A stretch of 64,000 nucleotides of DNA from positions 124,001-188,000 of the forward strand of contig NZ_CADIKI010000013.1 in the NCBI RefSeq assembly GCF_902859935.1. The letters run 5' to 3'. How positions within the stretch are numbered: the stretch's first letter is position 1; each line of letters begins with the position of its first letter. This DNA is from Paraburkholderia fynbosensis (GTDB lineage: Bacteria; Pseudomonadota; Gammaproteobacteria; Burkholderiales; Burkholderiaceae). The notes under the pieces are model-generated. The model was given only the letters and a program-made list of their open reading frames with translations, was not told where the DNA came from and did not search any database. The translations under genes were made by a program, and so were the position numbers. Below, piece after piece: positions 44,999 through 54,430 of this stretch.

Positions 44999-46450
44999 TC
45001 AGATCGGATAGTGGCGAGGCCCGGTCTGAATCGTGATCCAGCGCAGATCGGTGAATTCGGCAATCGACGCCTTGCTGCCAAAGCGCCCGTAGCCGCTCTT
45101 CTTCACGCCGCCGAACGGCATCTGCGCTTCGTCGTGCACCGTCGGGCCGTTGATATGACAGATGCCCGATTCGATCCGCCTGGCCACGTTCAATGCGCGC
45201 GATACGTCGCGGCTGAATACCGCGGCGGAAAGACCGTACTCGCTGTCGTTAGCAACCCGAACCGCTTCTTCGTCGTTGTCCACGCGCTGCACCGTGACCA
45301 CCGGGCCGAAGGACTCATCCGCATACAGCTTCATGGCAGGCGTGATGCCGTCGACGATCACCGGTTGCATCACCGCGCCCTCGACCGTGCAGCCGACCGG
45401 CAGTTGCGCGCCCTTGTCGCGCGCGTCGTCGATCAACGCCTTGATGCGCCGCGCCGACGCCTCGCTTTCGAGCACACCGAGCACCGAGTCTGCGGCGGCC
45501 GGGTCGCCAGCCTTCAAGGTGCGTGCTTTGGCCGCCAGCTTCTCTACCAGCGCATCGGCTATCTTGCGATCGACGATTACCCGCTCCGTCGACATGCAAA
45601 TTTGGCCCTGGTTGAAGAATGCACCGAACGCGATGCCGGCCACGGCCGCATCGAGATCGGCGTCGTCGAGCACGACCACCGGTGCTTTACCGCCCAGTTC
45701 GAGCAAAGCCGGCTTCAGATGCTGCGCCGCATGTTGCGCGACGATGCGCCCCACGCGCGTCGAGCCGGTGAAGTTGACCCGCCGCACCGCAGGATGCGCG
45801 ATCAGACGTTCGACGATAGCCGGAGCGTCTTCAGCGGCATGCGTGACGACGTTCACGACGCCATCGCCAAGCCCCGCCTCCTGCAACACGCTGCCGATCA
45901 GCCGATGCACGCCCGGACAGCCCTCGGACGCCTTGAACACGACCGTGTTGCCGCAAGCGAGCGGCATCGCAAGCGCCCGCGTGCCGAGGATGACCGGCGC
46001 GTTCCACGGCGCCATGCCGAGCACCACGCCGCACGGCTGGCGCACGGCCATCGCGAGACTGCCGGGCACGTCGGACGGAATCACGTCGCCGTCGATCTGC
46101 GTGGTCATCGCGGCGGCTTCGCGCAGCATGTTGGCCGCGAGCATCACATTGAAGCCGTACCAGTTCGGCATTGCGCCGGTTTCGGCCACGCCGGTTTCGA
46201 TGAACTGCGCGGTACGCGCATCCATCAGGTCGGCGGCGGCGAGCAGCCGTTTGCGGCGCTCGGTGGGTGCCAGCGCCGACCATGCCGGGAAAGCACGCGC
46301 CGCGGCTTCGACCGCCGCGTCCGCGTCGGCCAGCGTCGCGGCGGGCGCGCGCGAAGCGGCCCGACCATTCGCGGGACTGATCCGCTCAAACGTCTTGCCG
46401 TCCGATGCGCCGCGGCTCTGGCCGTCGATCAATAAAGTCACTTCATGCAT
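44999..46450 (-). CDS. vdh: vanillin dehydrogenase (aldehyde dehydrogenase family)
   Basis: This 483-residue NAD-dependent aldehyde dehydrogenase oxidises vanillin or 4-hydroxybenzaldehyde to the acid (EC 1.2.1.67 by context). Catalytic features are VVLGMAPWNAPVILGTRALAMPLACGNTVVFKASE (NAD fold), FTGSTRVG, catalytic Glu in LLELGGKAPVVVLDDADLD and catalytic Cys in FFNQGQICMSTERVIV. It is encoded between ech and fcs, the standard CoA-dependent non-beta-oxidative ferulate route. Salicylaldehyde dehydrogenases are close relatives, so the substrate relies on neighbours. Confidence 0.92.
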   Translation of the reverse strand: MHEVTLLIDGQSRGASDGKTFERISPANGRAASRAPAATLADADAAVEAAARAFPAWSALAPTERRKRLLAAADLMDARTAQFIETGVAETGAMPNWYGFNVMLAANMLREAAAMTTQIDGDVIPSDVPGSLAMAVRQPCGVVLGMAPWNAPVILGTRALAMPLACGNTVVFKASEGCPGVHRLIGSVLQEAGLGDGVVNVVTHAAEDAPAIVERLIAHPAVRRVNFTGSTRVGRIVAQHAAQHLKPALLELGGKAPVVVLDDADLDAAVAGIAFGAFFNQGQICMSTERVIVDRKIADALVEKLAAKARTLKAGDPAAADSVLGVLESEASARRIKALIDDARDKGAQLPVGCTVEGAVMQPVIVDGITPAMKLYADESFGPVVTVQRVDNDEEAVRVANDSEYGLSAAVFSRDVSRALNVARRIESGICHINGPTVHDEAQMPFGGVKKSGYGRFGSKASIAEFTDLRWITIQTGPRHYPI

Positions 46451-46507
46451 ATAGGTCGTCTCCTCGCGTGTCTGTTTCGCTCGAACCTGGGGTGCCGCGC
46501 AAAACGC

Positions 46508-47335
46508 TCAGCGTTTGTAGGCTTGCAGGCCCGGCTTGATCGCCTTGTCGTCGAGGAACTGCTTCAGGCCCTGCTCGCGGCCATGCTCGGGGTCGCGCAG
46601 TTGCGCCTGGTCGAGCTTGGCGTACAGGTAGTCTTCGTTCTGCTCCCACGTCAATTCGCGGCTGCGCTTGAAGCCGTGCTTGGCCGCACGCAACACCACC
46701 GGGTTCTTCTCCAGCAGTTTGCCAGCAAGCGCACGCGTCGCCTCACGCAATTCGGCGCGTGGCACGCTGCTGTTGACGAGGCCCATTTGCGCCGCCTGCT
46801 GGCCCGTGAAAGTCTCGCCCGTCATGATGTAATACAGCGCCTGACGATGCCCGACGGTGTCGGCCATTGCCTTGCTCACCAGATTGCCCGGGGGAATGCC
46901 CCAGTTGATTTCGGAGAGGCCGAACACCGCTTCGTCCGCGGCGATGGCGAGATCGCACGCCACCAGCGGCGAGAAGCCGCCGCCGAAACACCAGCCGTTG
47001 ACCATCGCGATGGTCGGCTTCGAATACATGCGCAGCAGTTGCCATTGCCAGCGCGACGCGTCGCGGCGAATCTTTTCCTGCAGGATTTCCGGGCCCGCAT
47101 CGACCTCGCGGAAATATTCCTTCAGGTCCATGCCGGCGGTCCACGCATCGCCCTCGCCGGTCAGCACCAGAACCTGCGCTTCGGCGTCGAGCTCGACCGC
47201 TTCCAGCACCTCGATCATTTCCTTGTTCAGCGTCGGGCTCATCGCATTGCGCTTCTCGGGACGGTTCAACGTCACCCATGCGATACCCTCGACGACATCG
47301 ACCTTGACGGTTTTCCAACGGCCTTCGTAATTCAT
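46508..47335 (-). CDS. ech: p-hydroxycinnamoyl-CoA hydratase/lyase (feruloyl-CoA hydratase/lyase)
   Basis: This crotonase-family enzyme (EC 4.1.2.61) hydrates feruloyl-CoA and splits it to vanillin and acetyl-CoA. The 275-residue sequence carries WVTLNRPEKRNAMSPTLN, GDAWTAGMDLKEYFREVDAGPEILQEKIRRDASRWQWQLLRMYSKPTIAMVNGWCFGGGFSPLVACDLAIAADEAVFGLSEINWGIPPGNLVSKAM, including the oxyanion-hole and catalytic glutamate region and the family-specific RxxxxWQW segment. It is first in its transcription unit. A palindromic MarR operator lies 53 bases upstream of the ATG. Confidence 0.95.
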   Translation of the reverse strand: MNYEGRWKTVKVDVVEGIAWVTLNRPEKRNAMSPTLNKEMIEVLEAVELDAEAQVLVLTGEGDAWTAGMDLKEYFREVDAGPEILQEKIRRDASRWQWQLLRMYSKPTIAMVNGWCFGGGFSPLVACDLAIAADEAVFGLSEINWGIPPGNLVSKAMADTVGHRQALYYIMTGETFTGQQAAQMGLVNSSVPRAELREATRALAGKLLEKNPVVLRAAKHGFKRSRELTWEQNEDYLYAKLDQAQLRDPEHGREQGLKQFLDDKAIKPGLQAYKR

Positions 47336-47386
47336 CTGTTTTCTCCGTGAATGTCGACCGACGTAGCGGCCTCATGGACACATTTA

Positions 47387-47405
47387 ATATCAGGTTGCCT
47401 GATAT
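47387..47405. promoter_or_regulatory. MarR-type operator 1 of the ferulate regulon
   Basis: ATATCAGG-TTG-CCTGATAT is a perfect palindrome with 8-bp arms between divergent ech and the MarR gene. Its core TATCAG-N5-CTGATA (47388-47404) recurs before the MFS-porin-esterase unit. Confidence 0.8.
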
Positions 47406-47502
47406 GTAAAGCGGAAATTCGCAGGCTCGGTGCAAACCCCTAGCGACGGTTTCTGGCGTCCAGCGCGCTAAGATGCGGGATAGACCGAACCTCCTGTCCA
47501 TC

Positions 47503-47973
47503 ATGAGCAAAAATCAAAAGCCAGCCGCCGAACCCACCGCCGCACGCACCCGACGTTCCAGCCTGCGCCTGACCTATGTGATCGGCAGCTTGGATCGCAT
47601 CCTGCGGCGCCGCATGACCGAAGCGCTCGCGCCGCTCGGTCTTACGCTCGCCCAATTCACGGCGCTTTCCGTGCTTGAGGCGAAGGGGCAGGCGTCCAAT
47701 GCACAAGTCGCCGAGCGCTCGTTCATCACGCCGCAATCGGCCAATGAAGTGATGAACGCAATGGCGAGCCGCAATTGGGTCAGCCGCGAACCGGACCCGA
47801 CGCACGGCCGCATCGTGCTGCTGCAATTGACGGACGAAGGGCGCGCCGTGCTGCGCGAATGCGAACTGGCCGTCAAGGCCATCGAGAAACAGATGATGGA
47901 GGGCATCGAACTCGACGTGGCCGGCGCGCTTCAGACTCACCTCGAAACTTTCGTCCGGAATCTGCGCGGCTAG
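47503..47973 (+). CDS. MarR-family regulator of ferulate catabolism
   Basis: This 156-residue MarR winged-helix repressor (LRLTYVIGSLDRILRRRMTEALAPLGLTLAQFTALSVLEAKGQASNAQVAERSFITPQSANEVMNAMASRNWVSREPDPTHGRIVLLQLTDEGRAVL) has a recognition helix SNAQVAERSFITPQSANEVMNAM and a wing with DPTHGRIVLLQLT. Homologues named FerR/FerC/CouR respond to feruloyl- or coumaroyl-CoA, and this is the likely inducer here. The start is uncertain: ATG 47503 is used, with another ATG at 47473. It is divergent from ech, with operators on both sides. Confidence 0.9.
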   Translation: MSKNQKPAAEPTAARTRRSSLRLTYVIGSLDRILRRRMTEALAPLGLTLAQFTALSVLEAKGQASNAQVAERSFITPQSANEVMNAMASRNWVSREPDPTHGRIVLLQLTDEGRAVLRECELAVKAIEKQMMEGIELDVAGALQTHLETFVRNLRG

Positions 47974-48028
47974 ATTCTCCGCGCCGCCAGAGTGCTAGGT
48001 GTTTTCACCGAAGGATTTGCACTTGTTT

Positions 48029-48045
48029 TATCAGCCTACCTGATA
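48029..48045. promoter_or_regulatory. MarR-type operator 2 of the ferulate regulon
   Basis: TATCAG-CCTAC-CTGATA repeats the half-sites and spacing of operator 1 exactly. It lies about 270 bases upstream of the MFS gene, predicting co-regulation of the uptake and esterase unit. Confidence 0.72.
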
Positions 48046-48312
48046 TTAAATCCACACCACGATGCGGCGTGTGGAGAGACGCCGCTTGGCCTCGTAGCAC
48101 ACACGCCGTCGTGCGGACATCGACCCGATGCGCCGCGCGCCCCGGGGTGGCGAGGCGTCCCATCACGCGCTTGATGCCGATCTGACTACCGTTTTGCCGA
48201 TGCCGTCCGTCAACCCGGACGACTCGGGCCTGCACGCGCGTTGGCGCAGGGCCGGCATCTGCCGTACTTCATCGAAACCGGAAAACCACGCACTTTAATA
48301 AGGATCACTAAC
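48046..48312 (+). other. long leader before the MFS-porin-esterase unit
   Basis: About 267 bases from operator 2 to the MFS start. No coding frame is supported. It probably contains the promoter and a leader region. Confidence 0.35.
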
Positions 48313-49560
48313 GTGAAAAGAACCGGAACATTGACTCCGACGCAAGGCGTTTCCGCCCCAGCGACATCCGGCCGATCGGGCGCCGCGGTCACGCTCGGAT
48401 TGTGTTTTGCCATTGCGCTGCTCGAAGGGCTCGACCTGCAGTCGGTCGGCGTGGCGGCACCGCGCATGGCGCGCGAGTTCGGCCTGTCGGTCGGACAGAT
48501 GGGTCTCGCGTTCAGCGCCGGCACTTTCGGCTTGCTGCCGGGCGCCATGTTCGGCGGACGACTCGCCGACCGGATCGGCCGCAAGCGCGTGCTGGTGATT
48601 TCCGCGTGCCTGTTCGGCCTGCTCTCGATCATGACCGCGCTGGTCAGCGACTTTCACACGCTGGTGATCGTGCGCATGCTGACGGGCATCGGGCTCGGCG
48701 GCGCACTGCCGAACCTGATTGCGTTGTCGTCGGAAGCGGTCGAGCCGCGTTCGCGCAGCACCGCCGTCAGCGTGATGTATTGCGGCATTCCGTTCGGCGG
48801 CGTGATCGCCTCGGTGATCGGCGTGATGAGCGCGGGCGACGCCGAGTGGCGTCACATCTTCTATGTGGGCGGTGCGGGGCCCTTGCTGCTGGTGCCGCTG
48901 CTGCTCCTGTTTCTCGCGGATTCGAAGGCATTCACCCAGGCTTCGCACGACGGACGGGGCAAGCCCGCGCCGGTCGGCGAAATTCTGTTCGGCGGCACGC
49001 GTGGACTCTCCACCGTGCAGATCTGGGTCAGCTACTTCTGCACGCTGATCGTCCTCTACTTCCTGCTCAACTGGCTGCCCTCGCTGATGGCCGCAAGCGG
49101 TCTGTCGCGCGCGCAGGTCGGTTACGTGCAGATTTTCTTCAACGTGGGCGGCGGGATCGGCGCGCTGTGCATCGGCATGCTGATGGATCGGATGCGCTCG
49201 GGTGTCGTGGTGGCGGGCATGTACGTCGGCATCATCGCGTCGCTCACGGCGCTCTCGATGGCGCCCGGCTTCGGTGCGCTCGCGGCCGCCGCGTTCTTCG
49301 CGGGGATGTTCGTGATCGGCGGGCAATCGGTCCTGTACGCGCTGTCCGCCGCGTTCTATCCGACCGCGATGCGCGGCACCGGCGTCGGCGCGGCGGTGGC
49401 CGTCGGGCGCGTCGGCTCGGTGGTCGGGCCGCTGGCCGCCGGTCAACTGCTGGCGATGGGGCGCAGTTCGTCGACGGTGATCGGCGCAAGCATTCCTGTG
49501 ACGGTGATCGCCGCCGCGGCCGCATTGCTGTTGCTGCGCCGCCCGCGCGCCGACGACTGA
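48313..49560 (+). CDS. MFS transporter, aromatic acid:H+ symporter (AAHS) type
   Basis: This 415-residue, 12-TM permease has GLCFAIALLEGLDLQSVGVAAPRMAREFGLSVGQMGLAFSAGTFGLLPGAMFGGRLADRIGRKRVLV, with the AAHS signature acidic residue in TM1 (LEGLDLQ) and motif A. ALPNLIALSSEAVEPRSRSTAVSVMYCGIPFGG also fits the family (PcaK, BenK, VanK). It starts at a GTG with AAGGAT upstream. It most probably imports ferulate or related hydroxycinnamates released by the downstream esterase. The second ferulate operator precedes it. Confidence 0.9.
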   Translation: MKRTGTLTPTQGVSAPATSGRSGAAVTLGLCFAIALLEGLDLQSVGVAAPRMAREFGLSVGQMGLAFSAGTFGLLPGAMFGGRLADRIGRKRVLVISACLFGLLSIMTALVSDFHTLVIVRMLTGIGLGGALPNLIALSSEAVEPRSRSTAVSVMYCGIPFGGVIASVIGVMSAGDAEWRHIFYVGGAGPLLLVPLLLLFLADSKAFTQASHDGRGKPAPVGEILFGGTRGLSTVQIWVSYFCTLIVLYFLLNWLPSLMAASGLSRAQVGYVQIFFNVGGGIGALCIGMLMDRMRSGVVVAGMYVGIIASLTALSMAPGFGALAAAAFFAGMFVIGGQSVLYALSAAFYPTAMRGTGVGAAVAVGRVGSVVGPLAAGQLLAMGRSSSTVIGASIPVTVIAAAAALLLLRRPRADD

Positions 49561-49630
49561 GCGCAGCCCCGCAAAAAGACCCGACAACAACAACACATAC
49601 GTTCAATCAAACGGTTTGGAGACATCTTTC

Positions 49631-50773
49631 ATGCAAGCATCCGCACGCCTTCTACTCTGCGGCGCACTGTGCGCGGTCAGCGGCGCCGCCGCAGCGCAAT
49701 CGAACGTGACACTCTACGGCATCGTCGACACCGGCATCGAATACGTTTCCCACGCGAACGCAGCGGGCAAGAGCGTATTCCGCATGCCCGCCGTCACCGG
49801 CGAGTTTCCGTCACGCTGGGGACTGCGCGGCAACGAAGACCTCGGCGGCGGCTATAGCGCGGTCTTCACGCTGGAAAGCGGCTTCAACGTGCGCGCCGGC
49901 GATCTCGGCCAGGGCGGCCGGCTGTTCGGCCGTCAGGCGTTCGTCGGCATCAAGAGCCCGTACGGCACGCTCACGTTCGGGCGCCAGTACACGATGACCT
50001 ACCTCGCGCTGATGGGCGCGGACCTGATCGGACCGGACATTTACGGGCTGGGCTCGCTCGACGCGTATGTGCCGAACGCGCGCGCCGACAACTCCATGAC
50101 CTACCTCGGCAGCTATGCGGGGGTGACGCTCGGCGCGAATTATTCGTTCGGCCGCGACGCCGCGGGCACCGGCAACTCGCCGGGCCAGGGCACCTGCACC
50201 GGTTCGGTTCCCGGTCATGCCACGGAATGCCGTGAATGGTCAGTCATGCTGAAGTACGACGCGCCCTTGTTCGGTGTTGCGGCTTCATACGAAGAACAGC
50301 GCGGCGGCAGCACCGCGGCGGCAAACTTTTTCGACGGCGTAGCGCCGACTCCGCTCATCAACGCCGCCGACAAGGATATCCGCACGCACGTGAGCGCCTA
50401 CGCGAACCTCGGCAGCAAGGCCAAGCTCGGCGTGGGCTGGCTGAATCGCCGCGTCGATACGTCGTCCGCCGCGCTCGCCGATGTGCGCTCGAATCTGTTC
50501 TTCGTCGCGGCGTCGTATTTCGTGACGCCTGCTTTCATCGTCGACGGCGAGGTCTATCACATCACCAATAGCGACCACGACACGCGCGCCACGATGGGCA
50601 CTCTGCGCACCACCTATCTGCTGTCGAAGCGCACCGCCGTCTACGCGCAAGGCTCGTATCTCGCCAACAGCGCGAAGGCCCGCTACTCGGTCAGCGGCGG
50701 GGGCGGCGGCACGACACCTTCTGCAGGCACCGGCCAGACCGGCGTGATGCTCGGCATTCGTCATTCGTTCTAG
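49631..50773 (+). CDS. Gram-negative porin (OmpC/DMT-type, Burkholderia family)
   Basis: This 380-residue trimeric 16-strand porin has a signal peptide (MQASARLLLCGALCAVSGAAAAQ) followed by the conserved QSNVTLYGIVDTGIEYVSH start, SRWGLRGNEDLGGGYSAVFTLESGFNVRAGDLGQGGRLFGRQAFVGIKSPYGTLTFGRQY, and a terminal IRHSF ending in phenylalanine. The ATG at 49631 has TTGGAG upstream. Placed between the aromatic importer and the esterase, it likely provides the outer-membrane path for hydroxycinnamates. Confidence 0.93.
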   Translation: MQASARLLLCGALCAVSGAAAAQSNVTLYGIVDTGIEYVSHANAAGKSVFRMPAVTGEFPSRWGLRGNEDLGGGYSAVFTLESGFNVRAGDLGQGGRLFGRQAFVGIKSPYGTLTFGRQYTMTYLALMGADLIGPDIYGLGSLDAYVPNARADNSMTYLGSYAGVTLGANYSFGRDAAGTGNSPGQGTCTGSVPGHATECREWSVMLKYDAPLFGVAASYEEQRGGSTAAANFFDGVAPTPLINAADKDIRTHVSAYANLGSKAKLGVGWLNRRVDTSSAALADVRSNLFFVAASYFVTPAFIVDGEVYHITNSDHDTRATMGTLRTTYLLSKRTAVYAQGSYLANSAKARYSVSGGGGGTTPSAGTGQTGVMLGIRHSF

Positions 50774-50783
50774 GAGATCTCGC

Positions 50784-52514
50784 ATGAACATGAAGCGCAC
50801 TTCCATCGCGCTCGCAGCGGCTGCCGCGCTCGGCCTCTCCGCATGCGGCGGCAATGACACTGACAGTGGCAACAGCAGCGCCAATGCGTTGCCGCAACTG
50901 AGCGCGGCCACGCCCGGCACGCTCGCGGGCAATTGCGCGGCGCTGGCCGCGAAACTCACGTTCGCCAACACGGTTTTCACCACGGTGACGGACGTGGCGG
51001 CCGGCACGCTGAAAGTGGCCGGCAAACCGATTGCCGAACACTGCCTGATCCAGGGCAACATGAACCAGCGCGTGAGCAGCGTCGACGGCAAGACGTATGC
51101 GATCGGCTTCGAGATGCGCTTGCCGCTGGCATGGAACGGCCGCTTCTTCTACCAGGCCAATGGTGGCCTGGACGGCAACGTCCTGACCGCCACCGGCGAG
51201 ATCGGCGGCGGCGGTCCGACCAACGACGCGCTCAACATGGGCTTCGCGGTCATCAGCTCGGATGCGGGACATAGCGCGTCGCAGAATCCGCTGTTCGGGC
51301 TCGACCCGCAGGCGCGCATCGACTACGGCTATCACGCGGTCGCCACGCTCACGCCGATGGCCAAGCAGGTGATCAAGCTCGCATACGGCAAGGCACCGGA
51401 CCGCAGCTATTTCGACGGCTGCTCCAACGGCGGCCGCCACGCGCTGGTCGCGGCAGCGCGCTCCTCGGCCGAATACGACGGCATCATTGCGGGCGACCCC
51501 GGCTTCCATCTGCCGAAGGCCGCGATCGGCGAAATGTGGAGCGCGCAACAACTGGCGAAGGTGGCGACCGCGACCACGGCCAATGGTCTGCCCGACATCA
51601 CGACCGGTTTTACCGCCACCGAACGTCAGATGGTCGCCTCGAAGATACTCGCCAAATGTGACGCGCTCGACGGCGCCAGCGACGGCCTCATTCAGGATAT
51701 CAAGGCTTGCCAGGCAAATTTCAGCCTGGCCAACGACGTCCCCACCTGCGCGAACGACGCGCGCGACGGAAGCTGTCTGACGAGCGCGCAGAAGGACGCG
51801 ATCGGCAACGTGTTCTCGGGCGCGCGTAACAGTGCGGGTACGGCGCTGTACTCAAGTTTTCCGTACGACGCGGGGCTCGGCCAGGGCTGGTCGGCATGGA
51901 AGCAGGCTAATTCGATCACGCTCGATCCGGCCGCTGCGGCTTTCACGTTCACCACGCCGCCGCAAAGCGCCGCCGTGTTGAGCCAGTTGTCCGCCTACGC
52001 GCTGAACTTCAGCATGGACACCGACGCACCGAAGATCTTCGCCACCAGCGGCGCGTACAGCGAGTCGGCCTGGTCGTTCATGACACCGCCCGACGAAACC
52101 AGCCTGGGTGCATTGAAGCAACGCGGCGCGAAGCTGATGGTTTATCACGGCACGAGCGACCCGGTGTTTTCATCGAACGACACGACCGACTGGTATCAGC
52201 GTCTCAGCGCAGCCAACGGCGGCGACGCATCGAACTTCGCGCGCCTCTACACGATCGCCGGCATGAACCACTGCAGCGGCGGCCCGAGCACCGACCAGTT
52301 CGACCTGCTCACGCCGATGATCGCGTGGGTCGAGCAGGGCAAGGCGCCAGACAGCGTGGTCGCGAGCGCGCGCGACGCGAGCAGCATCACGCCCAACGCC
52401 GACGTGCCCGCCGGCTGGGGCTCGGGACGCACGCGGCCACTCTGCGCGTATCCGAAAGTGGCCCGCTACCAGGGCGGCGACGTCAACGCGGCGAGCAGCT
52501 TCGTGTGTAGCTAA
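50784..52514 (+). CDS. tannase/feruloyl esterase, lipoprotein
   Basis: This 576-residue member of the tannase family (PF07519) hydrolyses feruloyl or galloyl esters, releasing ferulate. The N-terminus is a lipoprotein signal with lipobox LSAC-G (residues 17-21), so it is anchored in the outer membrane or periplasm. The CS-D-HC motif of the family is visible: DGCSNGGRHALVAAARS (Cys-Ser nucleophile), HGTSDPVFSSNDT (Asp), and TIAGMNHCSGGPSTDQFD (His-Cys). Ten bases separate it from the porin gene, so it is in the same unit. It provides substrate for the ech-vdh-fcs pathway. Confidence 0.93.
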   Translation: MNMKRTSIALAAAAALGLSACGGNDTDSGNSSANALPQLSAATPGTLAGNCAALAAKLTFANTVFTTVTDVAAGTLKVAGKPIAEHCLIQGNMNQRVSSVDGKTYAIGFEMRLPLAWNGRFFYQANGGLDGNVLTATGEIGGGGPTNDALNMGFAVISSDAGHSASQNPLFGLDPQARIDYGYHAVATLTPMAKQVIKLAYGKAPDRSYFDGCSNGGRHALVAAARSSAEYDGIIAGDPGFHLPKAAIGEMWSAQQLAKVATATTANGLPDITTGFTATERQMVASKILAKCDALDGASDGLIQDIKACQANFSLANDVPTCANDARDGSCLTSAQKDAIGNVFSGARNSAGTALYSSFPYDAGLGQGWSAWKQANSITLDPAAAAFTFTTPPQSAAVLSQLSAYALNFSMDTDAPKIFATSGAYSESAWSFMTPPDETSLGALKQRGAKLMVYHGTSDPVFSSNDTTDWYQRLSAANGGDASNFARLYTIAGMNHCSGGPSTDQFDLLTPMIAWVEQGKAPDSVVASARDASSITPNADVPAGWGSGRTRPLCAYPKVARYQGGDVNAASSFVCS

Positions 52515-52594
52515 GCCGCTGGGAAGCGCGGGCCGGGACCCGGACCCGCCAGCGCTCTGCATCGCTCGCCGTCCGGCGCGTGAGCAACGCCTGC

Positions 52595-52631
52595 GCCTCG
52601 CGCATGCATGTCGTTTTTGCATGCGCGAGGC
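52595..52631. repeat. 14-bp perfect hairpin downstream of the esterase
   Basis: GCCTCGCGCATGCA pairs perfectly with TGCATGCGCGAGGC across a nine-base loop. No T run follows, so it may be an mRNA 3' stabiliser or factor-assisted terminator. The rest of 52515-52906 holds no supported gene. Confidence 0.6.
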
Positions 52632-52906
52632 AACACCGTTACATCGGGCCGAAAGCAGCCCCCCACCGCACGTCGATAACCATCGACCATCGCGTCTTCC
52701 CCCTTCCGCCACACCTATCCAGAGCCCGGTACACGCCGGCGTTTCATTCCTAGGCGCGCCGTGGCCGGATAGAATCACGGGCATTCCAATTCCGAACGCG
52801 TCAAGGCGCCCGTGGGAATGCGAATTGCTGGCAATGTTCAATTCGAGCACACGACGGTTCCGGTATGCACCGTCGCTTTTTCTGCAATCTGAATGACAGA
52901 TCGACA

Positions 52907-54424
52907 ATGACTATCCCCGAATCTCAACCGTTCTCCCGGCCTGGCGCGCCCCCTTCGAGCGCGATCTCTTCTCCTGGCGTCCGGGCCAACGTGGAAACGG
53001 GTGTGCCCGGCTTCGACGAGATCCTGGGTGGAGGTCTGCTCCGCGGCGGCGTCTATCTGCTCGAAGGGATGGCCGGGGCCGGCAAGACGATTCTGTCGAG
53101 CCAGATCGGCTTTCATCGTGTAAGCCAGGGCGAGAAGGTGTTGTACATGACCCTGATCGCCGAGTCGCACGACAAGCTGCTGGGACACCTCAAAGGCCTG
53201 AGCTTCTTCGATGAGACCGCCGTCGCGCAGCAAATGCTGTTCGTCTCCGGCTATCACGAGTTGATGCAGGAGGGTCTCGACGGCTTCCTCAAGCTGATTG
53301 CATCGAGCATCTACGACTATCGGCCGAGCCTGATGATCATCGACGGCTTTCGCAGCGCGCGCGAGTTCAGCGAAACCGAGCTGTCGTTGTCGAAGTTCAT
53401 TCACGAGCTCAATGCGCTGGTCGCGGCCATGGATTGCACCACGTTGCTGCTCGCGCCGCTCTCCGGCAACGAACCGCATCCCGAGCACACGCTGGTCGAC
53501 GGTCTGATCGAACTGAACCGCTACACCGACGGCATGCGCCGTGCCCGCGAAATCGAAGTGCACAAGATGCGCGCGCGCAACCATCTGATGGGCAAGCACT
53601 TCTTCCGCATCGCCGAAAGCGGGCTGCTGATGTACCCGCGCCTCGAAGCGCAATGCGCGATGAAGCCGGGTCCGGTGGATCTCACCACGCGCCTCGCCTT
53701 CGGCTTGCCGCGTCTGGACGATCTGCTCGGCGGCGGCTTCGCGCAAGGCTCGACGACCACGCTGATCGGACCGTCGGGGGTCGGCAAGACCATGCTTTGT
53801 TTGCAGTTCCTCGCGGCCGGCGTGGCGCGCGGCGAACGCTGCGTGTATCTCGGCTTCTACGAAGGACCGCAGCGGCTGATCGGCAAAGCCGAGGCGGTCT
53901 CGATCGCGTTGACCGAGGGGTACGAAGACGGCCGCCTCGTCGTCCAATGGCACCCGGCCATCGAGCTGGCCGTCGACGAACTCGCGGCCAACGCGCTTGC
54001 CACCGTCAACAGAATCGGCGCCTCGCGCATCGTGATCGACGGTGTGGAGGGCTTCCGCGATTCGGCGTTGCGCACCGAGCGCTTCGGCCTGTTCCTGAAT
54101 GCGCTGCTGCATCAGCTTCGCGAAATCGGTGTCACGACGCTGCTGACCGAAGAACTGCCGCTTTACGCCGACCCCGGTTACGCGAAGAGTGTGCGGGTCT
54201 CGGCATTGACCGAGAACCTCGTGCTGCTGCGTTACGCGGAGTCCGGGACGGGTTTGCGGCGCATGATTTCCGTGGTCAAGCAGCGCGAAAGCGCGCATGA
54301 CACTTCGCTGCGCGAACTGGTGATTTCGTCGCAAGGCCTCGACGTGACCGACAGTGGCGTGTCGGCCAACGCGTCCGCGGCGCAGGGCTTATCGGCCACG
54401 CTGCAGCCACGGCGCACGACGTAG
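52907..54424 (+). CDS. KaiC-like tandem RecA-fold ATPase
   Basis: This 505-residue protein has two KaiC/RadA-like domains. Domain 1 (about 30-260) has ETGVPGFDEILGGGLLRGGVYLLEGMAGAGKT with Walker A at 54-61. Domain 2 (about 270-490) has FGLPRLDDLLGGGFAQGSTTTLIGPSGVGKT with Walker A at 288-295, and Walker B-like LMIIDGF and IVIDGVEG. Where cyanobacterial KaiC has two consecutive catalytic glutamates after the beta-strand, here one is replaced (IAES; FYEG). The C-terminus RRMISVVKQRESAHDTSLRELVIS is typical of KaiC homologues. No kaiA or kaiB is present. The start is uncertain (ATG 52907 or 52865). A receiver-only regulator gene follows six bases on. Confidence 0.9.
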   Translation: MTIPESQPFSRPGAPPSSAISSPGVRANVETGVPGFDEILGGGLLRGGVYLLEGMAGAGKTILSSQIGFHRVSQGEKVLYMTLIAESHDKLLGHLKGLSFFDETAVAQQMLFVSGYHELMQEGLDGFLKLIASSIYDYRPSLMIIDGFRSAREFSETELSLSKFIHELNALVAAMDCTTLLLAPLSGNEPHPEHTLVDGLIELNRYTDGMRRAREIEVHKMRARNHLMGKHFFRIAESGLLMYPRLEAQCAMKPGPVDLTTRLAFGLPRLDDLLGGGFAQGSTTTLIGPSGVGKTMLCLQFLAAGVARGERCVYLGFYEGPQRLIGKAEAVSIALTEGYEDGRLVVQWHPAIELAVDELAANALATVNRIGASRIVIDGVEGFRDSALRTERFGLFLNALLHQLREIGVTTLLTEELPLYADPGYAKSVRVSALTENLVLLRYAESGTGLRRMISVVKQRESAHDTSLRELVISSQGLDVTDSGVSANASAAQGLSATLQPRRTT

Positions 54425-54430
54425 CCGCTC

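Noticed and set aside
44036..46435. Very long plus-strand open frame (about 800 codons) opposite fcs and vdh
   Set aside because: It is antisense to two well-conserved enzymes, rich in Arg/His/Ala low-complexity sequence and without a ribosome site; a high-GC codon-bias shadow.
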